A DNA stretch of 46,707 bases from Synechococcus sp. UW140 (lineage in GTDB: Bacteria; Cyanobacteriota; Cyanobacteriia; PCC-6307; Cyanobiaceae), in contig CAMCQR010000006.1 in NCBI GenBank assembly GCA_945877115.1, positions 1 to 46,707 on the forward strand, given 5' to 3'. Within the stretch, counting starts at the first letter, position 1; every line of letters begins with the position of its first letter. The notes under the pieces are model-generated. The model did no database searches. It was not told the origin of the DNA and worked only from the letters and a program-made list of their open reading frames with translations. Of the stretch, positions 17,102 through 25,966 are shown one piece after another. Made by a program: the position numbers and the translations under genes.

Positions 17102-18022
17102 TCAGGAGCGGGGCTCGGGAGTGGTGGCTTGGTTTAGGCCCTTGGCGGAGGCCACCACCATCGTGCCGATGCCAGCGTTTGTGAAGACCTCGAGCAGCAG
17201 GGAATGGGGAACCCGGCCATCGAGGATGTGGGCGGCGGCCACCCCCTGGGCCAGGGCGCGGATGCAGCATTCGGTCTTGGGAGTCATGCCGCCGGCCACG
17301 ATCCCGCTGGCGATCAGCCCACGGGCTTCGGCGAGGGTCGTCTGGTGGATCAGGGAATTTGGATCGTCTTTGTCCCTCAAGATGCCTGCGGTGTCGGTGA
17401 GCAGGATCAGTTTTTCGGCCTGGAGCGCCGCAGCCAGTTCGCCGGCCACCGTGTCGGCATTGATGTTGTGCACTTGGCCGGTCGCATCCGGGGCGACGCT
17501 GGAGATCACTGGCATGTAGCCGTTTTCCAGCAGTGGCAGCAACACACTTGGATCGACGTTCGCCACATCCCCCACCAGGCCATGGGTGCCGTCGCCCAGG
17601 GTACGGGCCGTGACCAGGCCACCATCGCCCCCCGCCAAGCCGACCGCCCGGCCCCCGACCAGGTTGATCCCATTGACGATGCGTTTGTTGAGGCGACCGA
17701 CGAGCACCATCTCGACCACATCCATGGTTTCCGAATCCGTCACCCGCAGGCCCTCGCGGAACACAGGCTCGATCTGGAGGCGTCCGAGCCATTCGTTGAT
17801 CTCCGGACCACCGCCGTGGACCACCACCACCTTCACCCCAACGCAGCTCAGCAACACCAGGTCCCGGAAGATCGCTTCGCGCAGGTCATCCCGAACCATG
17901 GCGGCACCGCCGTACTTCACCACGATGGAGTGTCCGGCGAAGCGCTGGATGAAGGGCAGGGCTTCACTGAGGACAGAAACCCGCAGGCTGTCAGATGGAT
18001 GGATGGTGTGGTCGTGACTCAC
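17102..18022 (-). CDS. argB: acetylglutamate kinase
   Basis: Phosphorylates N-acetylglutamate, the committed step of arginine synthesis; in cyanobacteria it is the target of PII control. It is 306 residues of the amino acid kinase family: VVKYGGAAM near the N-terminus, [11 protein letters not shown] for substrate binding, VGDVANVDP, and a C-terminal GGMTPK nucleotide/allosteric loop. The N-terminal helix ([13 protein letters not shown]) is the one that mediates arginine-sensitive hexamers in this family. The start is GTG at 18022, overlapping the end of DUF2854 by 32 bp, with no clear Shine-Dalgarno, so coupling to the upstream gene is likely. Confidence 0.96.
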   Translation of the reverse strand: MSHDHTIHPSDSLRVSVLSEALPFIQRFAGHSIVVKYGGAAMVRDDLREAIFRDLVLLSCVGVKVVVVHGGGPEINEWLGRLQIEPVFREGLRVTDSETMDVVEMVLVGRLNKRIVNGINLVGGRAVGLAGGDGGLVTARTLGDGTHGLVGDVANVDPSVLLPLLENGYMPVISSVAPDATGQVHNINADTVAGELAAALQAEKLILLTDTAGILRDKDDPNSLIHQTTLAEARGLIASGIVAGGMTPKTECCIRALAQGVAAAHILDGRVPHSLLLEVFTNAGIGTMVVASAKGLNQATTPEPRS

Positions 18023-18602
18023 GGGACGGCAGTGGCGGGGGGGGGGAGTTGGGTGGGGTGGAGCTAGAGGTGGTCAGCAGGGTGAGCAGCAAGTGGGCCG
18101 AATCCGGTTGGCTGAGTTCTGCCCTCAGGCCAGGCCCGAAGAAACGGCCCAGTCGATCCTCGCGGTCCTGCCACCGCTGGTAGGGCACACCCTGGCAGTC
18201 GAACAACAGACGCAGTCCGTAGTCGTTGTCCTGCTGGATCTCCTCGATGGATTCCAACTGGGGCGGACGATCCTCATCCCAGAGTTTGAGAGCCTCCAGG
18301 GAGGATTCCAGGTGGGCCTTCTGGCCGTAACGCCAGCGGCTCACATCGGCCAGAAGCTTGCTCAGACTTTCATTTTCGGGCAGGTCACGCAAGGGGCGCA
18401 ACAGGGTCGGGTCCGTGAGCCGGCGGGCCGGGGGCAGCTCGGATGATTTGAGCGCCAGGCCTCCCAGCAGCACGGGGATGCCATAAAAAATCCCTGGCAG
18501 GCTCAGGTTGGGGCTGTCGGTGAGGTAGGCGATCGAGCCGATCACGGTGAGAACCGCTCCAGCCACAGTGATCAGCGAACCGGGGGAAAAAAGGGCTTGC
18601 AT
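17991..18602 (-). CDS. DUF2854 family membrane protein
   Basis: A 203-residue protein of the DUF2854 family, which I recall as conserved in cyanobacteria and plastids. Two adjacent hydrophobic helices lie at the N-terminus (about residues 5-50, [19 protein letters not shown] and [14 protein letters not shown]). A soluble domain follows, containing a conserved-looking core ([43 protein letters not shown]). The start is ATG at 18602 with a purine-rich GGAAGA upstream; an in-frame start 13 codons earlier is less likely. The Ser/Pro-rich tail is encoded across a run of ten G on the plus strand (18037-18046) and overlaps the argB start. Function unknown. Confidence 0.78.
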   Translation of the reverse strand: MQALFSPGSLITVAGAVLTVIGSIAYLTDSPNLSLPGIFYGIPVLLGGLALKSSELPPARRLTDPTLLRPLRDLPENESLSKLLADVSRWRYGQKAHLESSLEALKLWDEDRPPQLESIEEIQQDNDYGLRLLFDCQGVPYQRWQDREDRLGRFFGPGLRAELSQPDSAHLLLTLLTTSSSTPPNSPPPPLPSRESRPHHPSI

Positions 18603-18631
18603 GGACCCATCTTCCTGCAACAGGGGGCAAG

Positions 18632-18895
18632 ATGGCCCCATCCTCTGGGATCGGGATCAAGTCCATGGCCAGCTCTTACCCGTCGTCCCAGCCGGCCCCG
18701 GATCCAAGGGGTGATCGACCGGCTGAGGCTGAGGACACGGCGACCCTGCTGGCCTTGCTTGCCCAGGACCGTCAGTGGCTGCTGCGGCAGTTGGACAGTG
18801 GGCGCTGGTCCCAGTGGCGCCTAGACCTCGCGGCCCTGGAGCGGGAGCTGGGGCAGATGCTCGACCAGGCGACCGAGAGGTTTCCCCAATCTTGA
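18632..18895 (+). CDS. small conserved-looking hypothetical protein
   Basis: An 87-residue hydrophilic protein. The first 30 residues are Ser/Pro-rich and the rest is a likely helical hairpin with regular Leu/Ala spacing (LLALLAQDRQWLLRQL; WRLDLAALERELGQMLD). The ATG at 18632 has AGGGGG with a 4-base spacer upstream. An in-frame ATG at 18665 (76 residues) is an alternative. It diverges from DUF2854 by 29 bp and converges on ssb with 34 bp. I do not recognise a family. Its composition and conserved-looking helices suggest a real gene. Confidence 0.6.
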   Translation: MAPSSGIGIKSMASSYPSSQPAPDPRGDRPAEAEDTATLLALLAQDRQWLLRQLDSGRWSQWRLDLAALERELGQMLDQATERFPQS

Positions 18896-18929
18896 GATGG
18901 CCTGGCTTGATCTGGCACCCCGACGCGGT

Positions 18930-19481
18930 TCAGAAGGGGATGTCGTCGTCCCCATCCAGCAGGTCGTCGGCGACCAGGGGCGAAGTGTTCCAGACCGGTG
19001 GGGTTTCGGCGGCCACCGGCGCCGGCGGCCGACCGCTGGATGCCGGCGCCGGGCTGGGGGCTTGTTGGTTGGCTTGGGGGATTGGCCGGGGCACGTTCCG
19101 GGGCGCCGGGGCCGCCATCGGTGTCGCTTCGGCCGTCACTGCCGGCCCCCCAGCGGTGGCTGGGCCCTGATGGGTCGCGTCGCCAAGGGGATGGAGCCGC
19201 GCCAGGGTGAGTTCGGCACGCTTTTCTTTTACACCGTCCGCCCGGCTTACGGTGTTGATGCGCAGGCGCCCTTCGACCACCATTCGCTGGCCGGCCCGGG
19301 CGCGGTTCTGGAGGTCCTGGGCCAGATTCCCCCAGCCCACCACTTTGATCTGACCGTGGGGATCCTCCGGTCGCAGGCCATCAAAGCGCACAGTCATTTC
19401 AGCCACTGGCGTTTGGTTGTCCTGGGTGTAACGGACCTGGGGGGCCTCCAGCACCTCCACCTCGAGCAAACAGTGATTCAC
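18930..19481 (-). CDS. ssb: single-stranded DNA-binding protein
   Basis: Binds ssDNA in replication, recombination and repair. Residues 1-105 form the OB-fold (MNHCLLEVEVLEAPQVRYTQ; KVVGWGNLAQDLQ; GQRMVVEGRLRI). A long Ala/Pro-rich disordered linker follows (about 110-170), and the canonical acidic tip is DDDIPF at the C-terminus, which recruits partner proteins including PriA (encoded nearby). The 183-residue length is usual. ATG at 19481. It is divergent from cobK with a 32-bp spacer, so the promoters must overlap or sit within the genes. Confidence 0.95.
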   Translation of the reverse strand: MNHCLLEVEVLEAPQVRYTQDNQTPVAEMTVRFDGLRPEDPHGQIKVVGWGNLAQDLQNRARAGQRMVVEGRLRINTVSRADGVKEKRAELTLARLHPLGDATHQGPATAGGPAVTAEATPMAAPAPRNVPRPIPQANQQAPSPAPASSGRPPAPVAAETPPVWNTSPLVADDLLDGDDDIPF

Positions 19482-19513
19482 TCCAGTCCCTTCGGATTAC
19501 TGATCCCATCCTG

Positions 19514-20323
19514 ATGCACGCCGCACCATGGGTTGGGGCCAAGGGCGGGCGGATCTGGCTGTTCGCCGGCACGGGCGAGGGGCCAGCGATGGCCCGGGTC
19601 CTGTTGCAGCGTGGCTGGCGGCTCAGGATCAGTGTGGTCAGTGCCCCGGCGGCAAGGGCCTATGGCACCGCCGCCGGCCAGGAGCTGCGGGTGGGAGCCC
19701 TGGCTGGCGAGGGCGTCCTGGCCCAGGAGCTGCTCGCCGCCCGAAGGGATGGGGAGGCCTTCACCTGGGTGGTGGATGCCAGCCATCCCTTTGCCTGCCG
19801 CATCAGCGCCAGCCTGGCGTCCGTGTGTGCGGACCTTGACCAACCCTTGTTGCGCCTGCAGAGGCCCCTGTTGCCCCTGGGCCGGGCTGAAGGGCTGGGT
19901 GACCTCTCGGAGTTGGCACACCGGGGCCTTGCCGGTGAACGGTTGCTGTTGGCGATCGGCGCTCGCCTATTGGCGGCGGCGGTGCGCCTCACCCCTGGGG
20001 CGGTGCACCATGGCCGCATCCTGCCCCTGCCCCTGGCGCTGCAGCAGGCGACGGCGGCCGGATTGGACCCGAGCCGCATTGCCTGTCTGCGGCCTGGAGG
20101 GGATGGCGCCATCGAACGGGCCCTTTGCCGGCACTGGCGGTTGACCTGCGTGGTGGCCCGACGCTCTGGAGGAACGAACGAAGCTCAATGGCATGCCATC
20201 GCCGCTGAACAGGGCCTGCGGCTGCTGTTGTTGGATCGGCCGCCCGAGCCCCTGGGGGCCAGGGTCCTGCCCTCGGGGCTCCTGCTCAACGCCCTGGGCT
20301 GGCCTGGGCCGGACGGACCCTGA
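19514..20323 (+). CDS. cobK: precorrin-6A reductase
   Basis: NAD(P)H-dependent reductase of the corrin-ring pathway (CobK/CbiJ family), reducing (cobalt-)precorrin-6A. The N-terminal GTGEGPAM loop follows IWLFAGTG, and the typical VVDASHPFACRIS segment is present. A C-terminal half contains RRSGGTNEAQW. The 269-residue length is usual. ATG at 19514. It supports endogenous pseudocobalamin synthesis together with cobO at 40.8 kb. It converges with the PfkB gene. I recall a cutA gene in this position in related genomes, but the 29-bp gap here leaves no room for one. Confidence 0.9.
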   Translation: MHAAPWVGAKGGRIWLFAGTGEGPAMARVLLQRGWRLRISVVSAPAARAYGTAAGQELRVGALAGEGVLAQELLAARRDGEAFTWVVDASHPFACRISASLASVCADLDQPLLRLQRPLLPLGRAEGLGDLSELAHRGLAGERLLLAIGARLLAAAVRLTPGAVHHGRILPLPLALQQATAAGLDPSRIACLRPGGDGAIERALCRHWRLTCVVARRSGGTNEAQWHAIAAEQGLRLLLLDRPPEPLGARVLPSGLLLNALGWPGPDGP

Positions 20324-20324
20324 G

Positions 20325-20346
20325 GGAGCTGGGGCCCCAAGGCTCC
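20325..20346. terminator. possible terminator hairpin between cobK and PfkB gene
   Basis: In the 29-bp gap of the convergent pair, GGAGC...GGCTCC arms flank a 10-base perfect palindrome TGGGGCCCCA. The outer stem is imperfect and no T-run follows on either strand, so termination function is only plausible from its placement. Confidence 0.3.
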
Positions 20347-20352
20347 AGCATG

Positions 20353-21384
20353 TCAATCGAGGTGCTGGGCGACCAGGGCGGGAAGGGAGGCCTGGGGGCG
20401 GGGGCCGAGCTGGGTGACGACCTGGCCGGCGCAGAGGGAACCGAGTCGCCCACAGCGTTCCAGACTCGCTCCGTGGGTATAGCCCTGCAGGAATCCGGCG
20501 GCGTAGAGATCGCCGGCGCCGGTGGTGTCGACCAGGGGCCCCAGCCGGAACGGTTCGATCAATAGGGTTTGATCGCCGCTAAGCACAACCGAACCCTGTT
20601 CGCTGCGGGTCAGGGCCGCCACCTGGCAACGGCCCCGCACCTGGTGGGCTGCTTCCTCAAAGTTGTCGGCTTTGTAGAGGGAGGTGATCTCCATCTCATT
20701 GGCAAACAGGATGTCCACATGGCCGTCCACCAATTCAAGGAAGCTGTCCCGGTGACGATCGACGCAGAAGGCATCGGATAGGGAAAGGGCCACCTGGCCG
20801 CCGCTGGCCCGCATGGCGGCTGCGGCAGCGAGGAAGGCTTGTTTAGCCGCTTCGCTGTCCCACAGGTAGCCCTCCAGGTACAGAACTTTCGCCTGGGGTA
20901 CTAGATCCAGGTCCAGGTCCCCAGGGTCCAGGCCCACGGAGGCCCCCAGATAGGTGCACATCGTGCGCTGGGCGTCCGGGGTCACCAGGATCAGGCAGCG
21001 GGCGGTGGAGGGGCCAGTGGCCGCTGCGGGGGTGTCAAAGCGGGCCCCCACCGAGCGAATGTCGTGGGCGAAGATCGCTCCCAGTTGGTCATCGCGTACG
21101 CGGCCGATGAAGGCGGCCTTGCCCCCCAATTGGGCAATGCCGGCCAGGGTGTTGGCGGCGGAACCGCCGGAGGTTTCCAGTCCAGGGCCCAGGGTGGCGT
21201 AGAGGGCTTCGGCGGCGGTCTCATCGATGAGGGCCATGGTGCCCTTACTCAGGCCATGGTCCTCAAGAAAGCGGTCCTCGGTTTGGATCAGCACGTCCAC
21301 GATGGCGTTGCCGATGCCGACCACATCGAGACTCCGGTCGATCGGGAGAAGGCTGTTGGGGGCCTGGAGGCTGGCGGCGCTCAT
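20353..21384 (-). CDS. PfkB-family sugar/nucleoside kinase
   Basis: Ribokinase-fold kinase of 343 residues. The PfkB signatures are GGSAANTLAGIAQLGG (substrate lid side) and DTTGAGDLYAAGFLQG, where the Asp acts as catalytic base in the anion hole. The N-terminal DVVGIGNAIVDVL and the overall architecture resemble the adenosine-kinase-like PfkB proteins of cyanobacteria, but the sequence alone does not fix the substrate (adenosine, ribose or another sugar). It is last gene of a minus-strand cluster proS-psb27-purA-pfkB, 45 bp after purA. A role in purine salvage would fit the purA neighbour; this is inference. ATG at 21384. Confidence 0.88.
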   Translation of the reverse strand: MSAASLQAPNSLLPIDRSLDVVGIGNAIVDVLIQTEDRFLEDHGLSKGTMALIDETAAEALYATLGPGLETSGGSAANTLAGIAQLGGKAAFIGRVRDDQLGAIFAHDIRSVGARFDTPAAATGPSTARCLILVTPDAQRTMCTYLGASVGLDPGDLDLDLVPQAKVLYLEGYLWDSEAAKQAFLAAAAAMRASGGQVALSLSDAFCVDRHRDSFLELVDGHVDILFANEMEITSLYKADNFEEAAHQVRGRCQVAALTRSEQGSVVLSGDQTLLIEPFRLGPLVDTTGAGDLYAAGFLQGYTHGASLERCGRLGSLCAGQVVTQLGPRPQASLPALVAQHLD

Positions 21385-21429
21385 GGGGGCTGGGGGAAGT
21401 GGGAAGGGGTGGGGAAGCCGGCCTGCTGA

Positions 21430-22743
21430 CTAGACGCTGAGCAGGGCGCGCTTGGGGCCATGGATGGGATCCTCGACAACGATGGTCTGGTCCCGCTGGG
21501 CCCCCAGGGAAACGATGGCGATCGGCACCTCCATCAGCTCAGCCAGGAAACGCAGGTAGGCCCGGGCGGTGTCGGGCAGCTCCTCCAGCCGGCGGCAATC
21601 GGCGGTCGAGCACTGCCAGCCAGGCAGGGTTTGGAAGATCGGCTGGCAGCGGGCAAAATCTTCAGCGCTGCAGGGGAAGTACTCGATGCGCTCCCCGTCG
21701 AGTTCGTAGGCCACGCACACCTGGATCTCGTCGAGCTCGTCCAGCACATCCAGCTTGGTGATCGCCAGACAGTCGAGGCCATTGACTTCGACCGCATAGC
21801 GCCCGATGACACCGTCGAACCAGCCACAGCGCCGCCGTCGGCCGGTGGTGGTGCCGAATTCGCCGCCACGATCGCAAAGATGGTCGTTGAGGCTGCCCTC
21901 CAGTTCGGTGGGGAAGGGGCCTTCCCCGACGCGGGTGGTGTAAGCCTTAGCCACCCCAATCACCCGGTCGATCAGGGTGGGTCCAACGCCCGCGCCGATG
22001 CAGGCCCCCCCGGAGACGGGATTGGAGGAGGTGACGTAGGGATAGGTGCCGTGGTCAAGGTCGAGCAGCGTGCCCTGGGCGCCCTCAAACAGAATGTTCT
22101 TGCGGGCCCGTGCCGCCTGATGAATCGTGCGGGTGCAATCGACCACATGGGGGGCCAAGCGGGCACCGTATTCGGCGTATTCGGCAATCACGGCGTCGGG
22201 ATCCAGGGGCTCTAGCCCGTAGACCTTGGTGAGCAGTTCGTTCTTTTGGGTGAGGGGCGTCAGCAACCGATCCCTCAGCCGGTCTACATCCAGCAGATCG
22301 ATTACACGAATGCCGTTGCGTTCGGATTTGTCGGCGTAGGTCGGGCCGATGCCACGGCCGGTGGTGCCGATGCGGCGGTCGCCGCGACGCTGCTCGATCG
22401 CCTGGTCCAGCAGGCGGTGGTACGGCATGGTCACGTGGGCCGTGGAGGCCAGCTTGAGGCCATCGACCGAAATGCCGTAATCCCGCAGGGTGTCGATTTC
22501 GCCGAGCATCACGCGAGGATCGACCACGGTGCCGGAGCCGATCAAGCAGACGGTTTCGGGGTAGAGGATGCCGGAGGGGATCAAGTGCAGTTTCAGCACC
22601 CGGTCGTCAACCACAATCGTGTGGCCGGCGTTGACGCCGCCTTGATAACGCACCACCACATCGGCGGAGCGGCTCAGCAGATCGGTGATCTTGCCTTTGC
22701 CCTCGTCACCCCATTGCGCACCGATGACGACGACGTTGGCCAA
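21430..22743 (-). CDS. purA: adenylosuccinate synthetase
   Basis: Catalyses the GTP-dependent condensation of IMP and aspartate, the first step to AMP. Signatures: the N-terminal P-loop [44 protein letters not shown], and the C-terminal GTP-specificity region KLDVLDEL. I set the start at the TTG at 22743, which yields the family-typical (M)[12 protein letters not shown]-terminus and 437 residues. A GTG at 22770 adds nine residues. Neither has a good Shine-Dalgarno. It lies between psb27 and the PfkB kinase. Confidence 0.96.
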   Translation of the reverse strand: MANVVVIGAQWGDEGKGKITDLLSRSADVVVRYQGGVNAGHTIVVDDRVLKLHLIPSGILYPETVCLIGSGTVVDPRVMLGEIDTLRDYGISVDGLKLASTAHVTMPYHRLLDQAIEQRRGDRRIGTTGRGIGPTYADKSERNGIRVIDLLDVDRLRDRLLTPLTQKNELLTKVYGLEPLDPDAVIAEYAEYGARLAPHVVDCTRTIHQAARARKNILFEGAQGTLLDLDHGTYPYVTSSNPVSGGACIGAGVGPTLIDRVIGVAKAYTTRVGEGPFPTELEGSLNDHLCDRGGEFGTTTGRRRRCGWFDGVIGRYAVEVNGLDCLAITKLDVLDELDEIQVCVAYELDGERIEYFPCSAEDFARCQPIFQTLPGWQCSTADCRRLEELPDTARAYLRFLAELMEVPIAIVSLGAQRDQTIVVEDPIHGPKRALLSV

Positions 22744-22834
22744 GGACAAGGCGGCCCGTAGCCGCTTCACAGCACAAGCGAAGAGCGTGTCAGATGCAGG
22801 TGCCCTTCGTCAAAGGCTTGGGGCCACCCTGTGT

Positions 22835-23290
22835 TCAGGTCCCCCGGACCACGGAGGCTTGGGCCTGTTGCAGTTCTTTCTCGATGCGGTTGCGCAGGGC
22901 TTCCGGCAAGGGTCGGTTGGCATAGCCGAGATAGTGGCCGGCTAGAGAGTTGACGGCGGTCACCATTGTGGTGAATGACCCCAGCCCGCTGATTTCCTGG
23001 CGGGCGCGATAACGGGCCGTGTAGTCATTGATCAAGGCGCGGGCCTCTTTTTCGGCCTCACTGCGGCCGGGATCATCGGCATCCAGGTGGATGGTGGTCA
23101 GCAGGCTTTGGGCCACGCTGACGGTGTCGTCGACATAATTGCCGGTTAGCTTGCCGGTGACGCTGCCACAACCGCTAAGGCTGAGGCTGAGGCAAAGCAC
23201 CAGGGCCACCATGGCCTTGGCCGCCAGTCGAACGCCCAGGGCTTCGCCGATCCAAGTTGCCAGTCGTTGGATGGAACGGAGGGCAGCCAT
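22835..23290 (-). CDS. psb27: photosystem II assembly lipoprotein Psb27
   Basis: Lumenal lipoprotein that binds CP43 in immature photosystem II and assists Mn4Ca cluster assembly and repair. A hydrophobic signal segment (MVALVLCLSLSLSGC) places the lipobox Cys at residue 41 of the long form. The mature part shows the four-helix Psb27 pattern (NYVDDTVSVAQSLLTTI; ARALINDYTARYR; SFTTMVTAVNSLAGHY; LRNRIEKELQQA). ATG at 23290 gives an unusually long n-region; an internal ATG at 23212 would give a very short one. It lies 25 bp downstream of proS on the same strand. It is a firm indicator that the organism is an oxygenic phototroph. Confidence 0.93.
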   Translation of the reverse strand: MAALRSIQRLATWIGEALGVRLAAKAMVALVLCLSLSLSGCGSVTGKLTGNYVDDTVSVAQSLLTTIHLDADDPGRSEAEKEARALINDYTARYRARQEISGLGSFTTMVTAVNSLAGHYLGYANRPLPEALRNRIEKELQQAQASVVRGT

Positions 23291-23315
23291 AGAGGTGCGG
23301 CAAGGTGCGCTGATC

Positions 23316-25193
23316 CTAAGGATGCGCAGGTGTCGTGACTGGCGATTCCGCTGCGATCCGTTGCATCAGGAGGGGTACGAGGTCGTCTGCGGCCAGGTCC
23401 TGCTTTTCCCCTTCAAGACGGGAGACCAATTCGATCTGGCCGTTGGCGGCGCCCCGGCCCACAACCACCCGGAAGGGAATGCCAATCAGGTCGGCATCCT
23501 TGAATTTGACCCCAGCCCGTTCGTCGCGGTCGTCGAGCAGCACCTCCACACCGGCGGCTTGCAAAGCGCCATAAATCCGCTCTCCCAGTGCCACTTGCAC
23601 CGGTTCGTTGAGGCTGGCGATCACCACAATCACCGCGAAGGGGGCGATGGCCAAGGGCCAGCAGATGCCGTTGGCGTCATGGTTCTGCTCGACGGCGGCC
23701 TGGGCCAGCCGCGACACGCCGATGCCGTAGCAGCCCATCCAGAGGGGTTCTTCCTGGCCGGCCTCGTTGGTGAAGGTGGCTTCGAGGGCGGTCGAATATT
23801 TGCGGCCCAACTGGAAGATGTGGCCCACTTCGATGCCGCGGGTGGCCTCCAGGTGCTGGGTGGGATCGTGCAGGCAGCGGTCGCCGGGTTGGGCGGCCCG
23901 CAGGTCCGCTTTCTGGGGCAGGGGGCCGAGATCGGCCCAGGACGCGCCCACCCGATGGCTGTCCACCTGGTTCGCCCCGCAGACGAAACGGGGCAGCTCC
24001 AGGGCGGTGGGATCCGCCAGCCTCAGGAAGTGGCGTTCAAGCCGCGACGGAACCTCAGCTTTGGAACCGGATTTGGAGCGAACACCCGCTGCAATCCCTT
24101 TGTCAATATTCCCATCAGCCAGGTCGGGGCCCAGGTAGCCGAAGGGGATGGCGTCGAAGGCCTGGGGCAGGTTCCAGCGCTGGACGAGGGCGCCATCGAG
24201 GGGAGCCACCTCCAGCAGACCCCCGTGATCGGCAAGGACAGCGGTGATGGCATTGGCCAGCTTCACCTCATTGAGCTGCTGGTCGCCCCGCAGGCTGACG
24301 AGCACGGGCTGCACCAAACTGTCCGCGAAGCGGGCCGCCAGCAGCAGCACCTTGACGATCTGGGTGGGGTCGAAGCCATGGGCTGCGACCAGGGCCTCAA
24401 TGCTGGTTTGTCCCGGTGTCGCCAGGGAGTGACAAGGGTCGGGGCCCAGGGGTACCGCCTCGGGGGCGAAGGAAACGGCCCTTTCCTGGTTGGCGGCATA
24501 GCGGCCGTCGGAACTGGCTAAGACCAAGTCTTCGCCGGCTTCGGCCGTAACCATGAACTCCTGGCTGGCGGACCCACCGATGGCCCCGCTGTCGGCCTCG
24601 ACGGCCACGGTGCGCAGGCCACAGCGGCTAAAGATGCGGCGATAGGCGCCATCCATTGCGGCGTAGGTCTCGCGTAAAGAGGCCTCGTCGGCATGGAAAG
24701 AGTAAGCGTCTTTCATGATGAATTCGCGACCCCGCATCAGGCCGAAGCGGGGACGAATCTCATCGCGAAACTTTGTCTGGATCTGGTAAAGGTTGACCGG
24801 CAGCTGGCGGTAAGAACGGATCAGGTCTGCGGCCAGGGCGGTGATGACCTCTTCGTGGGTGGGACCCAGTCCCTGTTGCCGGCCTTGGCGATCGGTGAGG
24901 TGGAACATGATGCCTTCGCCCGCTGTGTAGCCGGCCCAGCGGCCGCTGCGCTCCCAGAGGTCGGCGGGTTGGAGCTGGGGCAGCAGCACTTCCAGGGCGT
25001 CAGTGCCGTTCATTTCCTGGCGCACGATCTCGGAGATCTTCTGCAGGACGCGCCAGAGCAGGGGAAGGTAGGCGTAAATGCCGGAGCTGATCCGGCGGGT
25101 GTAGCCGGCGCGCAACAGCAATTTGTGCGAGACAATCTCCGCCTCAGCCGGGTCGTCCCGAAGCGTCACCAGCATCAGGCGGGAGACGCGCAT
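23316..25193 (-). CDS. proS: prolyl-tRNA synthetase
   Basis: Class II bacterial-type ProRS, charging tRNA-Pro. Motif 2-type RFRDEIRPRFGLMRGREFIMKD and the GPTHEEVITAL region are present. The INS editing domain, which clears mischarged Ala-tRNA, occupies roughly residues 225-400. The C-terminal part holds motif 3 (GCYGIGVSRLAQA) and the anticodon-binding domain (PFAVIVVIAS...). The start is ATG at 25193 (MRVSRLMLVTLR), preferred over the TTG at 25202. About 625 residues. It heads the proS-psb27-purA-pfkB cluster and is divergent from the HTH/resolvase-like gene. Confidence 0.96.
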   Translation of the reverse strand: MRVSRLMLVTLRDDPAEAEIVSHKLLLRAGYTRRISSGIYAYLPLLWRVLQKISEIVRQEMNGTDALEVLLPQLQPADLWERSGRWAGYTAGEGIMFHLTDRQGRQQGLGPTHEEVITALAADLIRSYRQLPVNLYQIQTKFRDEIRPRFGLMRGREFIMKDAYSFHADEASLRETYAAMDGAYRRIFSRCGLRTVAVEADSGAIGGSASQEFMVTAEAGEDLVLASSDGRYAANQERAVSFAPEAVPLGPDPCHSLATPGQTSIEALVAAHGFDPTQIVKVLLLAARFADSLVQPVLVSLRGDQQLNEVKLANAITAVLADHGGLLEVAPLDGALVQRWNLPQAFDAIPFGYLGPDLADGNIDKGIAAGVRSKSGSKAEVPSRLERHFLRLADPTALELPRFVCGANQVDSHRVGASWADLGPLPQKADLRAAQPGDRCLHDPTQHLEATRGIEVGHIFQLGRKYSTALEATFTNEAGQEEPLWMGCYGIGVSRLAQAAVEQNHDANGICWPLAIAPFAVIVVIASLNEPVQVALGERIYGALQAAGVEVLLDDRDERAGVKFKDADLIGIPFRVVVGRGAANGQIELVSRLEGEKQDLAADDLVPLLMQRIAAESPVTTPAHP

Positions 25194-25202
25194 GGCCAAC
25201 AA

Positions 25203-25436
25203 TCAACAAGTGAGCGGACCTTACCATTGGCCCCCGGAGTCCACGACAAGCTCCTGCAAGCGAAGTGGGGGTTTGAACTGCTTTGGGGTCGTGGCTAGCT
25301 TTGAACCGATTTTTTGGCTTTGGTCCGATTTCACTGATTGGGCGGGACGGCTGTTGCGAGGAATCTGGCAAGGAGTGTAAACAAAATTGGAGATACCTGC
25401 TAAGTTCCCAGGCAATCTGGTCGGCTCCCGCGTTTC
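25203..25436. promoter_or_regulatory. proS / HTH-gene divergent spacer
   Basis: A 234-bp spacer between divergent proS and the HTH gene, with no reading frame I trust. It is noticeably AT-richer than the flanks. TGCTAAGTT at about 25398-25406 resembles an extended -10 element for the plus-strand gene, but there is no clear -35, so I would not rely on it. Confidence 0.35.
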
Positions 25437-25928
25437 ATGCTCGCCCCATCGGCTACCACATTCATTGGCACCGGTGGCGCTAATGGGGTTCAGGCATTGG
25501 CTTCATCCCTGACCCAGGGGAGCCTGGCTTCCGACGCTGGGCAGAGCGACGAACTTTTGATCAATATTGATGATGTGCAAAAAGCCCTGAATCGCTCCCG
25601 CGCATCAGTATACCGGTATACAAATACCGATCCTCGCAACCTCAATCCACCCTTTAATCCCCGAAAACTGAATCCCGAGTACCGCGCCGATCAGAAGGAT
25701 CCTCTGATGTTCCATCCCAATGAGGTGGCTCGTTTTGCTAGAGATGTACTTCGCATCAAGGAAGTTACGGTGGAGGTGCTCAATTCACCCTCTACCGCCA
25801 CCCAACAGTTGCTGGGATCCATCCTGGACGAGCTCCGCGCCATCCGTGAACATCTAGACCACATCGAAGATCTTCCCAGTCAGCTCAATCACCATCGTCA
25901 CAACAGTCAGGCTCGTCCTGCCGCTTGA
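25437..25928 (+). CDS. HTH-containing resolvase-like conserved protein
   Basis: A 163-residue protein. Its centre (residues 40-110) holds a MerR/resolvase-style helix-turn-helix (INIDDVQKALNRSRASVYRYTN) and a second conserved block (FHPNEVARFARDVLRI). The C-terminus forms a likely coiled coil (LGSILDELRAIREHLDHIEDL). I recall homologues labelled 'resolvase, N-terminal' beside proS in picocyanobacteria; there is no catalytic Ser-recombinase domain, so a DNA-binding regulator is more likely. Its coding sequence and the 234 bp upstream look AT-richer than neighbouring genes. It is divergent from proS, whose promoter region it could control. Confidence 0.65.
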   Translation: MLAPSATTFIGTGGANGVQALASSLTQGSLASDAGQSDELLINIDDVQKALNRSRASVYRYTNTDPRNLNPPFNPRKLNPEYRADQKDPLMFHPNEVARFARDVLRIKEVTVEVLNSPSTATQQLLGSILDELRAIREHLDHIEDLPSQLNHHRHNSQARPAA

Positions 25929-25966
25929 GCCCAAAGCACTGTCTTTCAACTTGGGGTTCTCGCTCC

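Noticed and set aside
19514-20323. Cobalamin riboswitch upstream of cobK or cobO
   Set aside because: The spacer before cobK is 32 bp and the one before cobO is 46 bp, both too short for a riboswitch, and no B12-box-like sequence was seen.
20551-20600. GGTTCGATC resembling a tRNA T-loop
   Set aside because: It lies inside the PfkB coding sequence and has no matching acceptor stem or anticodon arm.
23139-24521. A 460-codon plus-strand frame opposite proS and psb27
   Set aside because: Both minus-strand genes are certain. The product is low-complexity and consistent with a shadow of high GC coding sequence.
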